Of a stretch of 64,000 bases of DNA, positions 19,660 through 28,224 are shown in pieces. The notes beneath the pieces were generated by a model. The model ran no database searches. It had not been told where the DNA came from and saw only the letters and a program-made list of their open reading frames with translations. The position numbers and the translations under genes are program-made. Origin of the DNA: an uncultured Clostridia bacterium. GTDB taxonomy: Bacteria; Bacillota; Clostridia; Peptostreptococcales; Anaerovoracaceae. The stretch spans positions 33,490 through 97,489 of the forward strand of contig CALWPQ010000008.1 in assembly GCA_944383465.1 (NCBI GenBank), read 5' to 3'. Positions within the stretch are counted from its first letter, which is position 1. Each line of letters opens with the position of its first letter.

Positions 19660-19688
19660 AGAGCTCGGAATTACCGAGCTCTTTTTTG
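19660..19688 (+). terminator. Intrinsic terminator (may serve both strands)
   Basis: AGAGCTCGG (19660-19668), 5-base loop, CCGAGCTCT (19674-19682), then six T. It ends the small peptide unit and also lies just past the minus-strand gltX stop. Confidence 0.92.
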
Positions 19689-19704
19689 CAGGTAAGAAAG
19701 GTTT

Positions 19705-21360
19705 TTAGGACATAAATTGCTTTATACGCGCGCGCGTGCGCTCTTCACCGAGTATCTGCTGTATTTCCCATACATCAGGTGACTGCGCTCTGCCCATCAG
19801 CGCGATTCTGATGACGGTGCTGACATCGCCGACATGTCCTTTATATATTTCAGGATTTTTTTTGTAGTCTTTCGGTTTTGCTGCGTAGCCGAGCTTTTCG
19901 GCGATTGCTCTGATCTTGCTGAACCATTCCGACTGATCGTCTTCATGATTGTAGCTTGCGAGGTATTCCGTGAGAATGTCTTGGACATCGGATGATGCGT
20001 TTGCAGGGACATCATCCTCTATCTTGAAATAATCGTCGAAGAAATAGCTGATGAATTCAAATATCTGTTTTGCATATATGAGGTCTTTTCTCGGCTTGTC
20101 GCCTGCGCGCCCGAGATCGAGAATTTTTTCTATATATGCGCAGTCGTCCTCAAAGAAATGTGTAATTTCCGGTTTGAATTCGCGGCTCCAGTCAGCCATA
20201 AACTCGCGGAGCTCTGATGCGGGTATGCGCACGAGGGTGTCTTTTGATATGTCATTGAGCTTATTTAAGTCGAAAAGTGCGCCTGAGTTGCTCATTTTTT
20301 CTGTAGTAAAAGTAAAATCGTCTATAGCTGCGAGCGGATTTTCAGCGCGCCATTCTTCATAATTGGAATTGAGAATCGTGAGCAGATACTCTCTCACGGC
20401 AGCTGGATGATAGCCTTCGTTTCGGTAATAGTCAAGTGAAAGTTCAGGATCTTTTCTCTTTGAGAGTTTGCGTTTCTGCCCTGTTTCTTCGTCGATTTTC
20501 ATAAGCTGTGCTGTGTGGCAGAAAACAGGCATTTCAAAGCCGACTTTTTCAAAAAGCTCAACATGAATAGGGAGAGACGGCAGCCATTCCGCGCCTCTTA
20601 CGACATGTGTTGTGCGCATAAAATGGTCGTCGATGACGTGTGCAAAATGATAAGTCGGAATACCGTTCGCCTTGAGAATGACAACATCTTGATTGTTTTC
20701 GGGCATCGAGAGTGTGCCTCTGATACCGTCCTCAACTTCGATGTGGCGCATTTCTTCTGGCGGGAGGTCGGTGCTGCCGCTTGATTTGAGTCTGATGACA
20801 TAGCTCTCGCCGGCATTTATTTTTGCTTCGATTTCTTCATAAGTCAAATCGCGGCAAATTGCGTATTTGCCGTAAATACCCATATTCTCTTTATTTGCTT
20901 CCTGCTTGGCTCTGATTTCTTCAATTTCTTCGCTCGTGAGAAAACAAGGATAGGCTTGTCCCTGTTTTACGAGTTTTTTGGCAAAGCACTGATAGATTTC
21001 GCCGCGCTCTGACTGATAGTACGGGCCGTAGCTGCCGCCTGCTGTCTCGGCGCCTTCATCAAAATTGATGCCAAAAAAGCGCAGAGAATCGATGATGATA
21101 TCGACAGCCCCCTCGACATAGCGCTTATCGTCAGTGTCCTCGATGCGAAGAAAGAAAACGCCGCCTGACTGATGAGCGAGCCTTTCATCGACAAAGGCGC
21201 CGTAAAGATTGCCGAGGTGTATAAAGCCGGTCGGGCTCGGCCCGAGTCTTGTGACTTTCGCATCCGCGGGCAGGTTTCTTTGAGGATAGATTTTTTCGTA
21301 TTCCTCGGGAGTTTTTTTAATGTGTGGGAACAGAAGCTCCGCTAATTTATTGTAATCCAT
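19705..21360 (-). CDS. gltX: Glutamate--tRNA ligase
   Basis: Class I aminoacyl-tRNA synthetase that charges tRNA with glutamate. The 551-residue protein carries the HIGH-type motif in LGPSPTGFIHLGNLYGAF (here HLGN) and the KMSKS-type motif as KRKLSKRKDPE. The anticodon-binding helical domain forms the C-terminal third. At 551 residues it is longer than the roughly 485-residue Bacillus enzyme, matching a longer clostridial branch. ATG 21360 is preceded by GGAGG. It stands alone on the minus strand with its own promoter and a roughly 150-base leader. Whether it also charges tRNA-Gln (non-discriminating) cannot be judged here. Confidence 0.95.
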   Translation of the reverse strand: MDYNKLAELLFPHIKKTPEEYEKIYPQRNLPADAKVTRLGPSPTGFIHLGNLYGAFVDERLAHQSGGVFFLRIEDTDDKRYVEGAVDIIIDSLRFFGINFDEGAETAGGSYGPYYQSERGEIYQCFAKKLVKQGQAYPCFLTSEEIEEIRAKQEANKENMGIYGKYAICRDLTYEEIEAKINAGESYVIRLKSSGSTDLPPEEMRHIEVEDGIRGTLSMPENNQDVVILKANGIPTYHFAHVIDDHFMRTTHVVRGAEWLPSLPIHVELFEKVGFEMPVFCHTAQLMKIDEETGQKRKLSKRKDPELSLDYYRNEGYHPAAVREYLLTILNSNYEEWRAENPLAAIDDFTFTTEKMSNSGALFDLNKLNDISKDTLVRIPASELREFMADWSREFKPEITHFFEDDCAYIEKILDLGRAGDKPRKDLIYAKQIFEFISYFFDDYFKIEDDVPANASSDVQDILTEYLASYNHEDDQSEWFSKIRAIAEKLGYAAKPKDYKKNPEIYKGHVGDVSTVIRIALMGRAQSPDVWEIQQILGEERTRARIKQFMS

Positions 21361-21455
21361 TTAGTAGTCCTCCATATTTTTATGCAGAATGGCATTATTG
21401 AATATAATAATGTGTTATAATACACATTATAGCTTTACTCCGTGACATTGCAGCT

Positions 21456-21487
21456 GTGCCTTGTACCGAAGCTTGGCACTGCGGTAC
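21456..21487 (-). promoter_or_regulatory. Leader element with two interleaved stems upstream of gltX
   Basis: Read on the minus strand, GTACCG (21487-21482) can pair with CGGTAC (21468-21463), and GTGCC (21479-21475) with GGCAC (21460-21456). The arms alternate, so they form either a pseudoknot or two exclusive hairpins. The element lies inside the gltX leader. Confidence 0.4.
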
Positions 21488-21521
21488 TATGGCTCTTTAT
21501 GTATTAAATTATAACGATATT

Positions 21522-21550
21522 ATTATATATGAACACAGTCGTCATTACAA
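21522..21550 (-). promoter_or_regulatory. Promoter for gltX
   Basis: On the minus strand, TTGTAA (21550-21545), 17-base spacer, TATAAT (21527-21522). The predicted start is near 21515, giving a leader of about 150 bases. Confidence 0.7.
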
Positions 21551-21583
21551 GAAAAACAGTTTGTGTAAATTCGCATTTTAGTG

Positions 21584-21612
21584 TTTACAAGCGGGATTGA
21601 CGGTGGTATATT
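21584..21612 (+). promoter_or_regulatory. Promoter for the PF06541 membrane protein
   Basis: TTTACA (21584-21589), 17-base spacer, TATATT (21607-21612). A start near 21619 makes the upstream TTG at 21613 unusable and favours ATG 21646. Confidence 0.6.
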
Positions 21613-21645
21613 TTGATATATTCAGAAAAGGAGTTTTGGTTTTAT

Positions 21646-22608
21646 ATGTACGAATATGTCTTTTATTTTGTTATTTACGCGTTTTTAGGCTGGTGCACTG
21701 AAGTTGCATACAAAGCAGTGACGGTCGGACAGTTTGTGAACAGGGGGTTTTTAAACGGCCCGGTGTGCCCGATTTACGGCTTTGGGATGGTTTTTGTGAT
21801 ATGGGCGCTGACGCCGGTGACAGATAACGCGTTTTTGCTGTTTGTGGGTGGTTTTGTCATTACAACGCTGCTTGAATGGGTTACGGGCTTTGTACTCGAA
21901 AAGCTGTTTCACGCCAAATGGTGGGACTATTCAAGCGAGCCTTTTAATATTGGCGGTTACGTTTGCCTCAAATTTTCAATTTTGTGGGCTCTTGCGTGCA
22001 TGCTCATAATGAATGTTGTGCATCCGATGATTGCAGCGGTGGTAGCGCTCGTGCCGAGACTTGTCGGAAAAATTGTACTCGCTGTAAGTCTTTTGTTCCT
22101 TGGTATAGACACGGCAATCACGGTAAATACGGTAATGAAACTGAACAAACAGCTGGAAAAGCTTACGGAGCTTGGAGCAGCTATGCGCAGCGTTGCGGAC
22201 GAAATCGGCGAGAACATATTTGAAGGTGTATCTGACATAAACGAGAGAAGTGAGCGCGTGAAAGCGCTTATAGAGGAACAGAAAGAAAGAGCGGAAGAGA
22301 TAAAAGAGACAGTGCGCGAGCGGATTGAAAAGCAGCAGGAGGAAGCGGAAAGACGTTTTGAAGAGCTCAGAGAAGTGAAGGAGGAAACACGTGCAGAAAT
22401 AAAGGCGCGTATAGAAAAGCGCAGAGAGGAAATGACAGCGGAAATTTTTGCTAAGCTTGAAGCTGCGGGAAAAATGAGCAAAGAATACGAAAAGCTTGAG
22501 GAGGAGCGTCATTTCGGATATAGAAGGCTGATGAAGGCCTTTCCGGATATGAAGCACAGCAGGGACAGGAAGAGTCTCGAAAAAATCAAATCTCATTTTA
22601 ACGAATAA
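21646..22608 (+). CDS. Putative ABC-transporter type IV (PF06541) membrane protein with coiled-coil tail
   Basis: The N-terminal half (about residues 1-170) has four to five hydrophobic segments and the family signature GFLNGPVCPIYGFG, as in the PF06541 membrane proteins. The C-terminal half (about 180-320) is a long, highly charged Glu/Lys/Arg helix, almost certainly a coiled coil (RERIEKQQEEAERRFEELRE). Start ATG 21646 follows AAAAGGAG at 21627-21634. No ATP-binding partner is adjacent, so a transport role is not supported by context; a structural or membrane-organising role is possible. Function unknown. Confidence 0.8.
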   Translation: MYEYVFYFVIYAFLGWCTEVAYKAVTVGQFVNRGFLNGPVCPIYGFGMVFVIWALTPVTDNAFLLFVGGFVITTLLEWVTGFVLEKLFHAKWWDYSSEPFNIGGYVCLKFSILWALACMLIMNVVHPMIAAVVALVPRLVGKIVLAVSLLFLGIDTAITVNTVMKLNKQLEKLTELGAAMRSVADEIGENIFEGVSDINERSERVKALIEEQKERAEEIKETVRERIEKQQEEAERRFEELREVKEETRAEIKARIEKRREEMTAEIFAKLEAAGKMSKEYEKLEEERHFGYRRLMKAFPDMKHSRDRKSLEKIKSHFNE

Positions 22609-22644
22609 TTTTGCATCAATGTGAACGGTGAACAATTTTGCAGC

Positions 22645-22693
22645 AAATGCGCTCGTGCAGAGAATAATATATTTGCACGGCGCATTTACTTTT
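22645..22693 (+). terminator. Probable terminator after the PF06541 gene
   Basis: AAATGCGC (22645-22652) pairs with GCGCATTT (22680-22687), and inner GTGCA/TGCAC extends the stem. A T-rich stretch follows. Confidence 0.7.
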
Positions 22694-22789
22694 TCCGAAT
22701 ATACTGATAATATGTAATAGGAAAATAAAGCATTGGAGAAAATTCCGATAAACAGCTAAAATGTTTTGCGGGTAACAAAGGAGGATAAG

Positions 22790-24190
22790 ATGTCAAAGAT
22801 ATTGCTGCATGGCGCGTGGGTGGCCGCAGAAAAAGATGACGGAGCGCAGGTGCTCATAAAAGACGGATATGTGGGGGTTACGGATGATAAAATTTCTTAT
22901 GTCGGTAAAGATAAGCCTGCAGGCTATGAGGAAGCCGAGATTATTGACAGAAAATACGGGCTCATTATGCCGGGACTTGTAAATATTCATTATCATACGG
23001 ATTCACCGCTTACAAAGGGCTTCTGTGAGGATTGCGGGAGCGTGAATTTTTACGGCTCCATTCTCTACGAGTATCTGACCGAGATTTACGCGGCCACGAC
23101 GACAGAGGACTGGGCGGCTATCTGCAAGCTGTCGTTTATGGAGTTTATAAAAGGCGGAGTAACGACTTCGGTCGAATTTAATTCATATTTTCCTGTGGAA
23201 ATGGTAGACCTGATAGGACAGTCGGGCGTGAGAGGCTATATTGCCCCGGAAACAAACACGCTCGAGAAATTCCCGTATTCACTCGACGGTAAAAATCTCA
23301 TTATTCCGCACAAGACGGGTGATGAAATGTTTAAAAAGCTGCAAAGGAATGTTGATATTATAGAAAAATACAATGGCGCATACGATGACAGGGTGAGGAT
23401 TACGCTTGGCCCGACAGAGCCGCCTGCCTGCAGGCCGGAAATGCTGCGCGAAGTAAGAAAATTATCGGAAACATATAAGGTGCCGATTACTATTCACGCC
23501 GCCGAAACGAGACTTGAGCGGGATTACATAAAGGATGAATACGGCAGGGATTCGATTATGTACCTTGCAGAAAACGGTATAATCGGGCCTGATGTAATAT
23601 ACGCACACACTGTATACGCTTCCGAAGAGGAAAAGAAGCTGATGGCGGAAACCGGCACCAATGTGGCGCACTGTCCGTCGGTGTTCTTTACAAGAGGCGC
23701 GTATATGAAATCGCTCCAGCACTATACGAACCTCGGAATAAATGTGGGAATAGGCACAGACACATTCCCGCAGGATATGATAAGAGAAATGAGGCTGGCA
23801 ACTAATCTTTCCAAAGTGGCAGATCAGGACTTCCGCTCGGCAAAATCAGATCTCGTATTCCGTTGTGCTACGCAGAACGGCGCCAAGGCTCTTGGCAGAA
23901 GCGACATAGGAAAGCTTGCAGTTGGCGCCAAAGCCGATATCGCGGTTGTGGATATGGATGAGTTTAACACTATCCCTGTGCGCGACCCGATCAAGGTGCT
24001 CATATCATGCGGCACGGCGCATAATGTATCGGATACGATCGTTGACGGCAAGTTGCTTATGAAAGATAAAAAGTTAATCATTATGGATGAAGAAAAGGTG
24101 AAGAGAGAAGCCTGGTCCGCGGCAAATGCAGTATGGGGAAGAGCGCCGAGGCTTAATGAGCTTTCGCCGTTCAGCCTGCCGATGTTTTAA
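22790..24190 (+). CDS. Amidohydrolase family protein (TRZ/ATZ-like deaminase)
   Basis: Metal-dependent deaminase or hydrolase of 466 residues in the amidohydrolase superfamily. Metal ligands are visible in VNIHYHTDSPL (HxH), TIHAAETR, YAHTVYAS and GIGTDTFPQDM (the conserved Asp). This layout fits the TRZ/ATZ group, which includes S-adenosylhomocysteine, methylthioadenosine, guanine-analogue and s-triazine deaminases. The exact substrate is unknown. The start at 22790 follows AAAGGAGG; the upstream ATG at 22766 has no such site. The next gene is a cytosine-deaminase-like enzyme, so the pair probably works on nucleobases or related ring compounds. Confidence 0.85.
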   Translation: MSKILLHGAWVAAEKDDGAQVLIKDGYVGVTDDKISYVGKDKPAGYEEAEIIDRKYGLIMPGLVNIHYHTDSPLTKGFCEDCGSVNFYGSILYEYLTEIYAATTTEDWAAICKLSFMEFIKGGVTTSVEFNSYFPVEMVDLIGQSGVRGYIAPETNTLEKFPYSLDGKNLIIPHKTGDEMFKKLQRNVDIIEKYNGAYDDRVRITLGPTEPPACRPEMLREVRKLSETYKVPITIHAAETRLERDYIKDEYGRDSIMYLAENGIIGPDVIYAHTVYASEEEKKLMAETGTNVAHCPSVFFTRGAYMKSLQHYTNLGINVGIGTDTFPQDMIREMRLATNLSKVADQDFRSAKSDLVFRCATQNGAKALGRSDIGKLAVGAKADIAVVDMDEFNTIPVRDPIKVLISCGTAHNVSDTIVDGKLLMKDKKLIIMDEEKVKREAWSAANAVWGRAPRLNELSPFSLPMF

Positions 24191-24325
24191 GGCTGTGGCG
24201 ATGTAATTAACGGTTTAATTTTAAAAGGCAGATAGACGATATGTAATTCTCGGCTCTGACCGCGGAAGGTAAATTGTAAGACGTGATGCGGGCGATGCAA
24301 TATGCGTCTTTGGAGGAAAATAAAA

Positions 24326-25615
24326 ATGCTATTTAAAAATGCCAATATAGAAAACGGAGCAGTGCGCGCGTCAGAATGCAGTACACAGGAGACTGCAGAC
24401 TGCAAAGCTGAAGAGGGGCTGCTCGATATGAGAGTGAAAAACGGCAAATTCGCAGAAATCGGAGCGAATCTTACGCCAGAAGATGAGGAAGAAATAATTG
24501 ACCTCAGAGGCAAGCTTGTGCTGCCGCCGTTTATCGAGTCGCATGTTCACCTCGATACCTGCCTCACGGCCGGCGAGCCGAAGTGGAATATGTCGGGCAC
24601 GCTGTTTGAAGGTATAGAGACTTGGGCTCTCCGGAAAGAAAATTTGACGAAAAAAGATGTAAAAGACAGAGTAAACAGAGCTGTAAGGCTGCAGGCGGCA
24701 AACGGCATTCAGTTCGTAAGGACGCATGTGGATATTACAGATCCAAAGCTTACGGCGATGGAAGCGATATTGGAACTGCGCGACGAGCTCAAAGATTTTG
24801 TCGAAATTCAGATAGTTGCGTTTCCGCAGGAGGGAATATTAAGCTATCCAAACGGTAAGCAGCTTATGGTCGACGCTGTAAATATGGGTGCTGACGCCGT
24901 GGGCGCGATACCGCATTTTGAGTTTACGCGTGAATACAGTGTGGAATCGCTTAATTTTGCGATGAATCTCGCCGCTGAAAAAGGCAAACTCGTCGACGTT
25001 CATTGTGATGAAATAGATGATGAAGCTTCGCGCGGGCTGGAGACCGTGGCGGCAAGGGCGCTTGAGCTTGAGCTCTTTGACAGAGTAACGGCCAGCCATA
25101 CGACGGCGATGCATTCGTATAATAACGCATATGTTATGAGACTTATGCGTCTGCTCAAAATGAGCCGCATAAACTTCGTCGCAAATCCACTCGTAAATAC
25201 GCATTTGCAGGGAAGAGCTGATACATATCCAAAGAGACGAGGAGTGACAAGAGTCAGGGAACTCACAGCTGAGGGTATAAATGTTTCCTTTGGACACGAC
25301 GATATCTTTGATCCTTGGTATCCGCTTGGCTGCGGCAGTATGAGGGATGTCGTTTTTATGGGGCTTCATGTGTGCCAGATGATGGGCTATGAGGACATTA
25401 TGAACGCTTACAGATTTGTGACGGTAAACGCTGCGCGCACGCTTCATATCAGCGATCGCTACGGCATAGAGATGGGGAAACCTGCAAGCTTTGTCGTTAT
25501 GGATGCGCAGAATTATTACGACGCGCTTAATTATAACTCGCCAGTTCTCGCATCGTACAGAAACGGAAAGAAGATAGCAGAATCGACCCCGGGTGCAAAA
25601 ACGGCGTTGTTTTAG
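24326..25615 (+). CDS. Cytosine deaminase-like amidohydrolase
   Basis: A 429-residue amidohydrolase resembling CodA, which deaminates cytosine to uracil and ammonia. Visible motifs are ESHVHLDTCLT (HxH), VDVHCDEIDDE (His and Glu of the active site), TASHTTAMHS and FGHDDIFDPW (terminal Asp ligand). This order is typical of CodA. The start at 24326 is set by GGAGG at 24312-24316. It lies 135 bases after the TRZ/ATZ-like gene. No purine or pyrimidine permease accompanies it. Isocytosine, creatinine or another ring amide remain possible substrates. Confidence 0.85.
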   Translation: MLFKNANIENGAVRASECSTQETADCKAEEGLLDMRVKNGKFAEIGANLTPEDEEEIIDLRGKLVLPPFIESHVHLDTCLTAGEPKWNMSGTLFEGIETWALRKENLTKKDVKDRVNRAVRLQAANGIQFVRTHVDITDPKLTAMEAILELRDELKDFVEIQIVAFPQEGILSYPNGKQLMVDAVNMGADAVGAIPHFEFTREYSVESLNFAMNLAAEKGKLVDVHCDEIDDEASRGLETVAARALELELFDRVTASHTTAMHSYNNAYVMRLMRLLKMSRINFVANPLVNTHLQGRADTYPKRRGVTRVRELTAEGINVSFGHDDIFDPWYPLGCGSMRDVVFMGLHVCQMMGYEDIMNAYRFVTVNAARTLHISDRYGIEMGKPASFVVMDAQNYYDALNYNSPVLASYRNGKKIAESTPGAKTALF

Positions 25616-25673
25616 GTATTTATTTTACATAGATTGCCGCTGTTAAAAAAAGAAAGGCAAATAAAAAATAAGT

Positions 25674-25730
25674 GTGGACATTTGAGTGAAAACAGGTTAT
25701 AATGTTATTTGTTCAAATGTCCGCTTTTTT
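25674..25730 (+). terminator. Terminator after the deaminase gene, overlapping the tRNA promoter
   Basis: GTGGACATTTGA (25674-25685) pairs with TCAAATGTCCGC (25713-25724), giving 12 pairs with one wobble, followed by a T run. The loop contains the TATAAT of the tRNA promoter. Confidence 0.8.
25675..25703 (+). promoter_or_regulatory. Promoter for tRNA-Glu inside the terminator hairpin
   Basis: TGGACA (25675-25680), 17-base spacer, TATAAT (25698-25703). Transcription would start near 25710, just before the right arm of the hairpin, so the new transcript lacks the left arm. Confidence 0.75.
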
Positions 25731-25750
25731 TAAGGATATAAATAAAATGT

Positions 25751-25825
25751 GTCGCCATGGTCAAGTGGTCAAGACGTTAGCCTCTCACGCTGAAATCAGG
25801 GGTTCGACTCCCCTTGGCGATACCA
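25751..25825 (+). tRNA. tRNA-Glu (anticodon CTC)
   Basis: Cloverleaf read by hand. The acceptor stem is GTCGCCA with TGGCGAT (G-U at the end), the D stem GTC/GAC, the anticodon stem TTAGC/GCTGA with loop CTCTCAC, so the anticodon is CTC (Glu, GAG codons). The T arm is AGGGG-TTCGACT-CCCCT. The discriminator is A and CCA is encoded. It has its own promoter and terminator. Confidence 0.93.
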
Positions 25826-25830
25826 AAAGC

Positions 25831-25866
25831 AAAAATGGATACCGGTAAGGTATCCATTTTTGCTTT
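25831..25866 (+). terminator. Intrinsic terminator after tRNA-Glu
   Basis: AAAAATGGATACC (25831-25843), loop GGTAA, GGTATCCATTTTT (25849-25861), followed by more T. Confidence 0.92.
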
Positions 25867-26102
25867 TATATATAATTTGCTTTCATATATAAAATGAAGT
25901 GAATCAAAAAATCAGGTTTGTAAGAGCAAAGCGGTATGCTCGCGACGCACCGAAAAAGGAAATAAATATAAAGCGTTATTTCTTTAACGAAACTCTTTAG
26001 AAAAGTATGAATAACTTGAAATGAAAGCGCAAAAGAATGAGATTTTTTTAACAAATAAGTACTTTCAAGGGCTGAGAGGGCTGTTTTTTTCCCCAAGATA
26101 TG

Positions 26103-26131
26103 TTGACATTCGTTCGTTCAAGTGGTATTCT
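26103..26131 (+). promoter_or_regulatory. Promoter for the 2-oxoacid oxidoreductase operon
   Basis: Perfect TTGACA (26103-26108), 17-base spacer, TATTCT (26126-26131). The leader is about 65 bases. Confidence 0.75.
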
Positions 26132-26201
26132 ATAGATACTGGACGGGAATGTGTTTCTTTCGAAATGCATTTCTGATTTAAAACAAAAAGGAGTGATAAA
26201 G

Positions 26202-26399
26202 TTGAGCAAGTTGCAAATTGAAAAGACACGTTGCAAGGGTTGTGGTTACTGTATCGAGGTTTGTCCGAAGAAAGCACTTTCTTTCTCAGGAGAAATTTCA
26301 GACCAGGGTTACGACACAGTTAAAGTAGACGATGCACTTTGCATCCAGTGTGGCGCATGCTACAGAGTATGTCCTGATTATGTATTTGAAATAATTTAA
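26202..26399 (+). CDS. 2-oxoacid:ferredoxin oxidoreductase, ferredoxin-like (delta) subunit
   Basis: A 65-residue 2[4Fe-4S] ferredoxin-like subunit that passes electrons from the catalytic subunits to ferredoxin. Two CxxCxxCxxxCP motifs are present, with cysteines at 11, 14, 17, 21 and 47, 50, 53, 57. The TTG at 26202 is chosen as start because AAAGGAG at 26187-26193 is eight bases upstream; an in-frame GTG at 26193 overlaps that site. It is first in a four-gene operon and the catalytic alpha subunit starts 13 bases after it, the order delta-alpha-beta-gamma known for VOR/KOR enzymes. Confidence 0.92.
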   Translation: MSKLQIEKTRCKGCGYCIEVCPKKALSFSGEISDQGYDTVKVDDALCIQCGACYRVCPDYVFEII

Positions 26400-26412
26400 G
26401 CGGAGGTTTAAG

Positions 26413-27462
26413 ATGGCAGAAAAAGTTTTAATGAAGGGCAACGAGGCCCTCGCAGAGGCTGCACTTCGCGCTGGCAGCCGTTTTTACAGCGGATATCCTA
26501 TTACTCCGCAGACAGAAATCTTAGAGTACTTATCAACAAGAATGGCTGAAGTTGGTGGATTCTTTGTACAGGCTGAATCAGAGCTTTGCGGTATCAATAT
26601 GGTATTTGGAGCTGCTGCTGCAGGAGCAAGAGCATTCACTACTTCGTCCGGTCCGGGATACTCGCTCAAGCAGGAAGGTATTTCATACCTTGCGGCTAAC
26701 GATCTTCCGGCAGTTATTATCGACGTTATGCGTATAGGTTCAGGTCTTGGTGACATCTTTATGGGTCAGGGAGACTATTGGCAGCTTACTCGCGGCGGCG
26801 GTCACGGTGACTACAGAACTATCGTTCTTGCACCAAACTCGGTACAGGAGAACGTAGAGACAGTTCAGCTTGCATTTGACCTTGCTGAAAAGTATCTCCA
26901 CCCTGTAATTATCGCTTCTGACGCTGGTATTGGACAGATGATGGAACCTGTTGAGCTTCCTGATTTCAAGGATCACGATATTAACAAGTTCGACTGGGCA
27001 GTAAGAGGATGTAAGGAAGACGAGCCGATGAGAGCTTGCCAGAATATTTACTATGCAAAGCATAGCACAGACTACCCTGAATACCTCACTAAGAAGTATA
27101 ACGATATTGAAGAAAACGAGCAGAGATGGGAAAGCTATCAGGTTGAGGATGCTGAAGTTGTTCTCGTAGCATACGGATCATCGTCAAGAGTAGCTAAGGA
27201 CACTGTTGATACAGCAAGAGAGCAGGGCTTTAAGCTCGGACTCATCAGACCTATCACATTATGGCCGTTCCCTAAGAAGGCATTTGCTGAAGCTAAGGCA
27301 GCAAAGGCATTCTGCACAGTAGAAGTTAACATCCTTGGACAGATGGTAGATGACGTTAAGCTCGCTACAGAGGGCAAGTTCCCTGTAGGATTCGCAGGCA
27401 ATTTCTTTGCAATTCCTGACCCTGACGAAATCATTGCTACTGCTAAGGCATTACTTAAGTAA
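26413..27462 (+). CDS. vorB: 2-oxoacid:ferredoxin oxidoreductase alpha subunit (VorB/KorA type)
   Basis: Alpha subunit (349 residues) of a ferredoxin-dependent 2-oxoacid dehydrogenase that converts a 2-oxoacid and CoA to acyl-CoA, CO2 and reduced ferredoxin. It holds the pyrimidine-binding domain (SGYPITPQTEILEYL, then FVQAESELCGINMVFGAAAA and TTSSGPGYSLKQEG) and a C-terminal transketolase-like domain. The length fits VorB (2-oxoisovalerate, about 350 residues) rather than fused pyruvate enzymes. A 2-oxoglutarate specificity (KorA) cannot be excluded, since the families are close. Codons are biased toward A/T-ending Ala, Val and Leu codons, as expected for strong expression. Confidence 0.88.
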   Translation: MAEKVLMKGNEALAEAALRAGSRFYSGYPITPQTEILEYLSTRMAEVGGFFVQAESELCGINMVFGAAAAGARAFTTSSGPGYSLKQEGISYLAANDLPAVIIDVMRIGSGLGDIFMGQGDYWQLTRGGGHGDYRTIVLAPNSVQENVETVQLAFDLAEKYLHPVIIASDAGIGQMMEPVELPDFKDHDINKFDWAVRGCKEDEPMRACQNIYYAKHSTDYPEYLTKKYNDIEENEQRWESYQVEDAEVVLVAYGSSSRVAKDTVDTAREQGFKLGLIRPITLWPFPKKAFAEAKAAKAFCTVEVNILGQMVDDVKLATEGKFPVGFAGNFFAIPDPDEIIATAKALLK

Positions 27463-27482
27463 TAGAAGGAGGTCGTAATAAA

Positions 27483-28208
27483 ATGGCAGAAGTTAGATTA
27501 CCAAAAAGAATTATGAACTCTGGCGGATGGTGTCAGGGCTGCGGACACGGTGTCGTAGTAAGACTCATCGCAGAGGTTCTTGATGAACTCGGCGTTGCTG
27601 ATAAAGCAATTGCAGTAGAAGACGTAGCTTGCGGTTCGATGAGTATGTCGGGCGTTCTTAATTGCGACGCTATCATGGCTGCTCATGGTCGTCCTATTCC
27701 GGTAGCAAACGGTGCAAAGGGTGCAAGACCTGATTCAATCGTTTACGCTCACCTCGGCGACGGTTCAGCTTACTCAATCGGTTCTGCGGAACTCGTTCAC
27801 ACAGCTCTCAGAGGCGACAATATGACAGTTATCGTAGTAAACAATACAGTTTACGGTATGACAGGCGGACAGATGGCTCCTACGACTCTTCCTGCTGAGA
27901 AGACAGCTTCTTCACCAAAGGGTAAGGACGCTGACAGATACGGAGTTCTTAACGTAGTAGATCTTATCGGAAAACTCAACGCTACTTATATTGCTCGTGG
28001 CGAAATCTATGATGTAGCTTCAACTGCAAAGACAAAGGCTATGATCAAGAAGGCTTTCCAGAACCAGATTGACAATAAGGGATTTTCGCTCGTAGAAGTA
28101 CTTGCTCCATGTCCGACAAACCTTCATATGACTCCTGTTCAGTGTAAGGAATTCGTTCATACAGAAGCAACTAAGTTCTTCCCGCTTGGCGAGTTCGTAG
28201 ATAAATAG
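27483..28208 (+). CDS. 2-oxoacid:ferredoxin oxidoreductase beta subunit (ThDP-binding)
   Basis: The 241-residue subunit that binds thiamine diphosphate and Mg2+. It starts with the CQGCGHG segment (around residues 18-24) that supplies cluster or active-site residues in this family. It contains the ThDP motif GDGSAYSIG followed about 25 residues later by VVNNTVYGMTGGQ. The C-terminus has the short PCPTNLHMTP segment typical of VOR/KOR beta chains. It follows the alpha gene with a GAAGGAGG ribosome site. Together with the alpha, gamma and delta subunits it makes a complete enzyme. Confidence 0.92.
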   Translation: MAEVRLPKRIMNSGGWCQGCGHGVVVRLIAEVLDELGVADKAIAVEDVACGSMSMSGVLNCDAIMAAHGRPIPVANGAKGARPDSIVYAHLGDGSAYSIGSAELVHTALRGDNMTVIVVNNTVYGMTGGQMAPTTLPAEKTASSPKGKDADRYGVLNVVDLIGKLNATYIARGEIYDVASTAKTKAMIKKAFQNQIDNKGFSLVEVLAPCPTNLHMTPVQCKEFVHTEATKFFPLGEFVDK

Positions 28209-28224
28209 AGGAGGGCTAAAGAAA

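Larger units (their letters stand above)
25826..26201. other. Intergenic region between tRNA-Glu and the oxidoreductase operon
   Basis: The 376-base gap holds the tRNA terminator at its left end and the operon promoter at 26103-26131. The middle (about 25870-26100) is AT-rich; no gene, riboswitch or repeat is recognised in it. Confidence 0.6.

Noticed and set aside
21361..21612. T-box riboswitch upstream of gltX
   Set aside because: Only GTACCGC resembles the T-box antiterminator; the AGGGTGG part, stem I and a specifier loop are missing.
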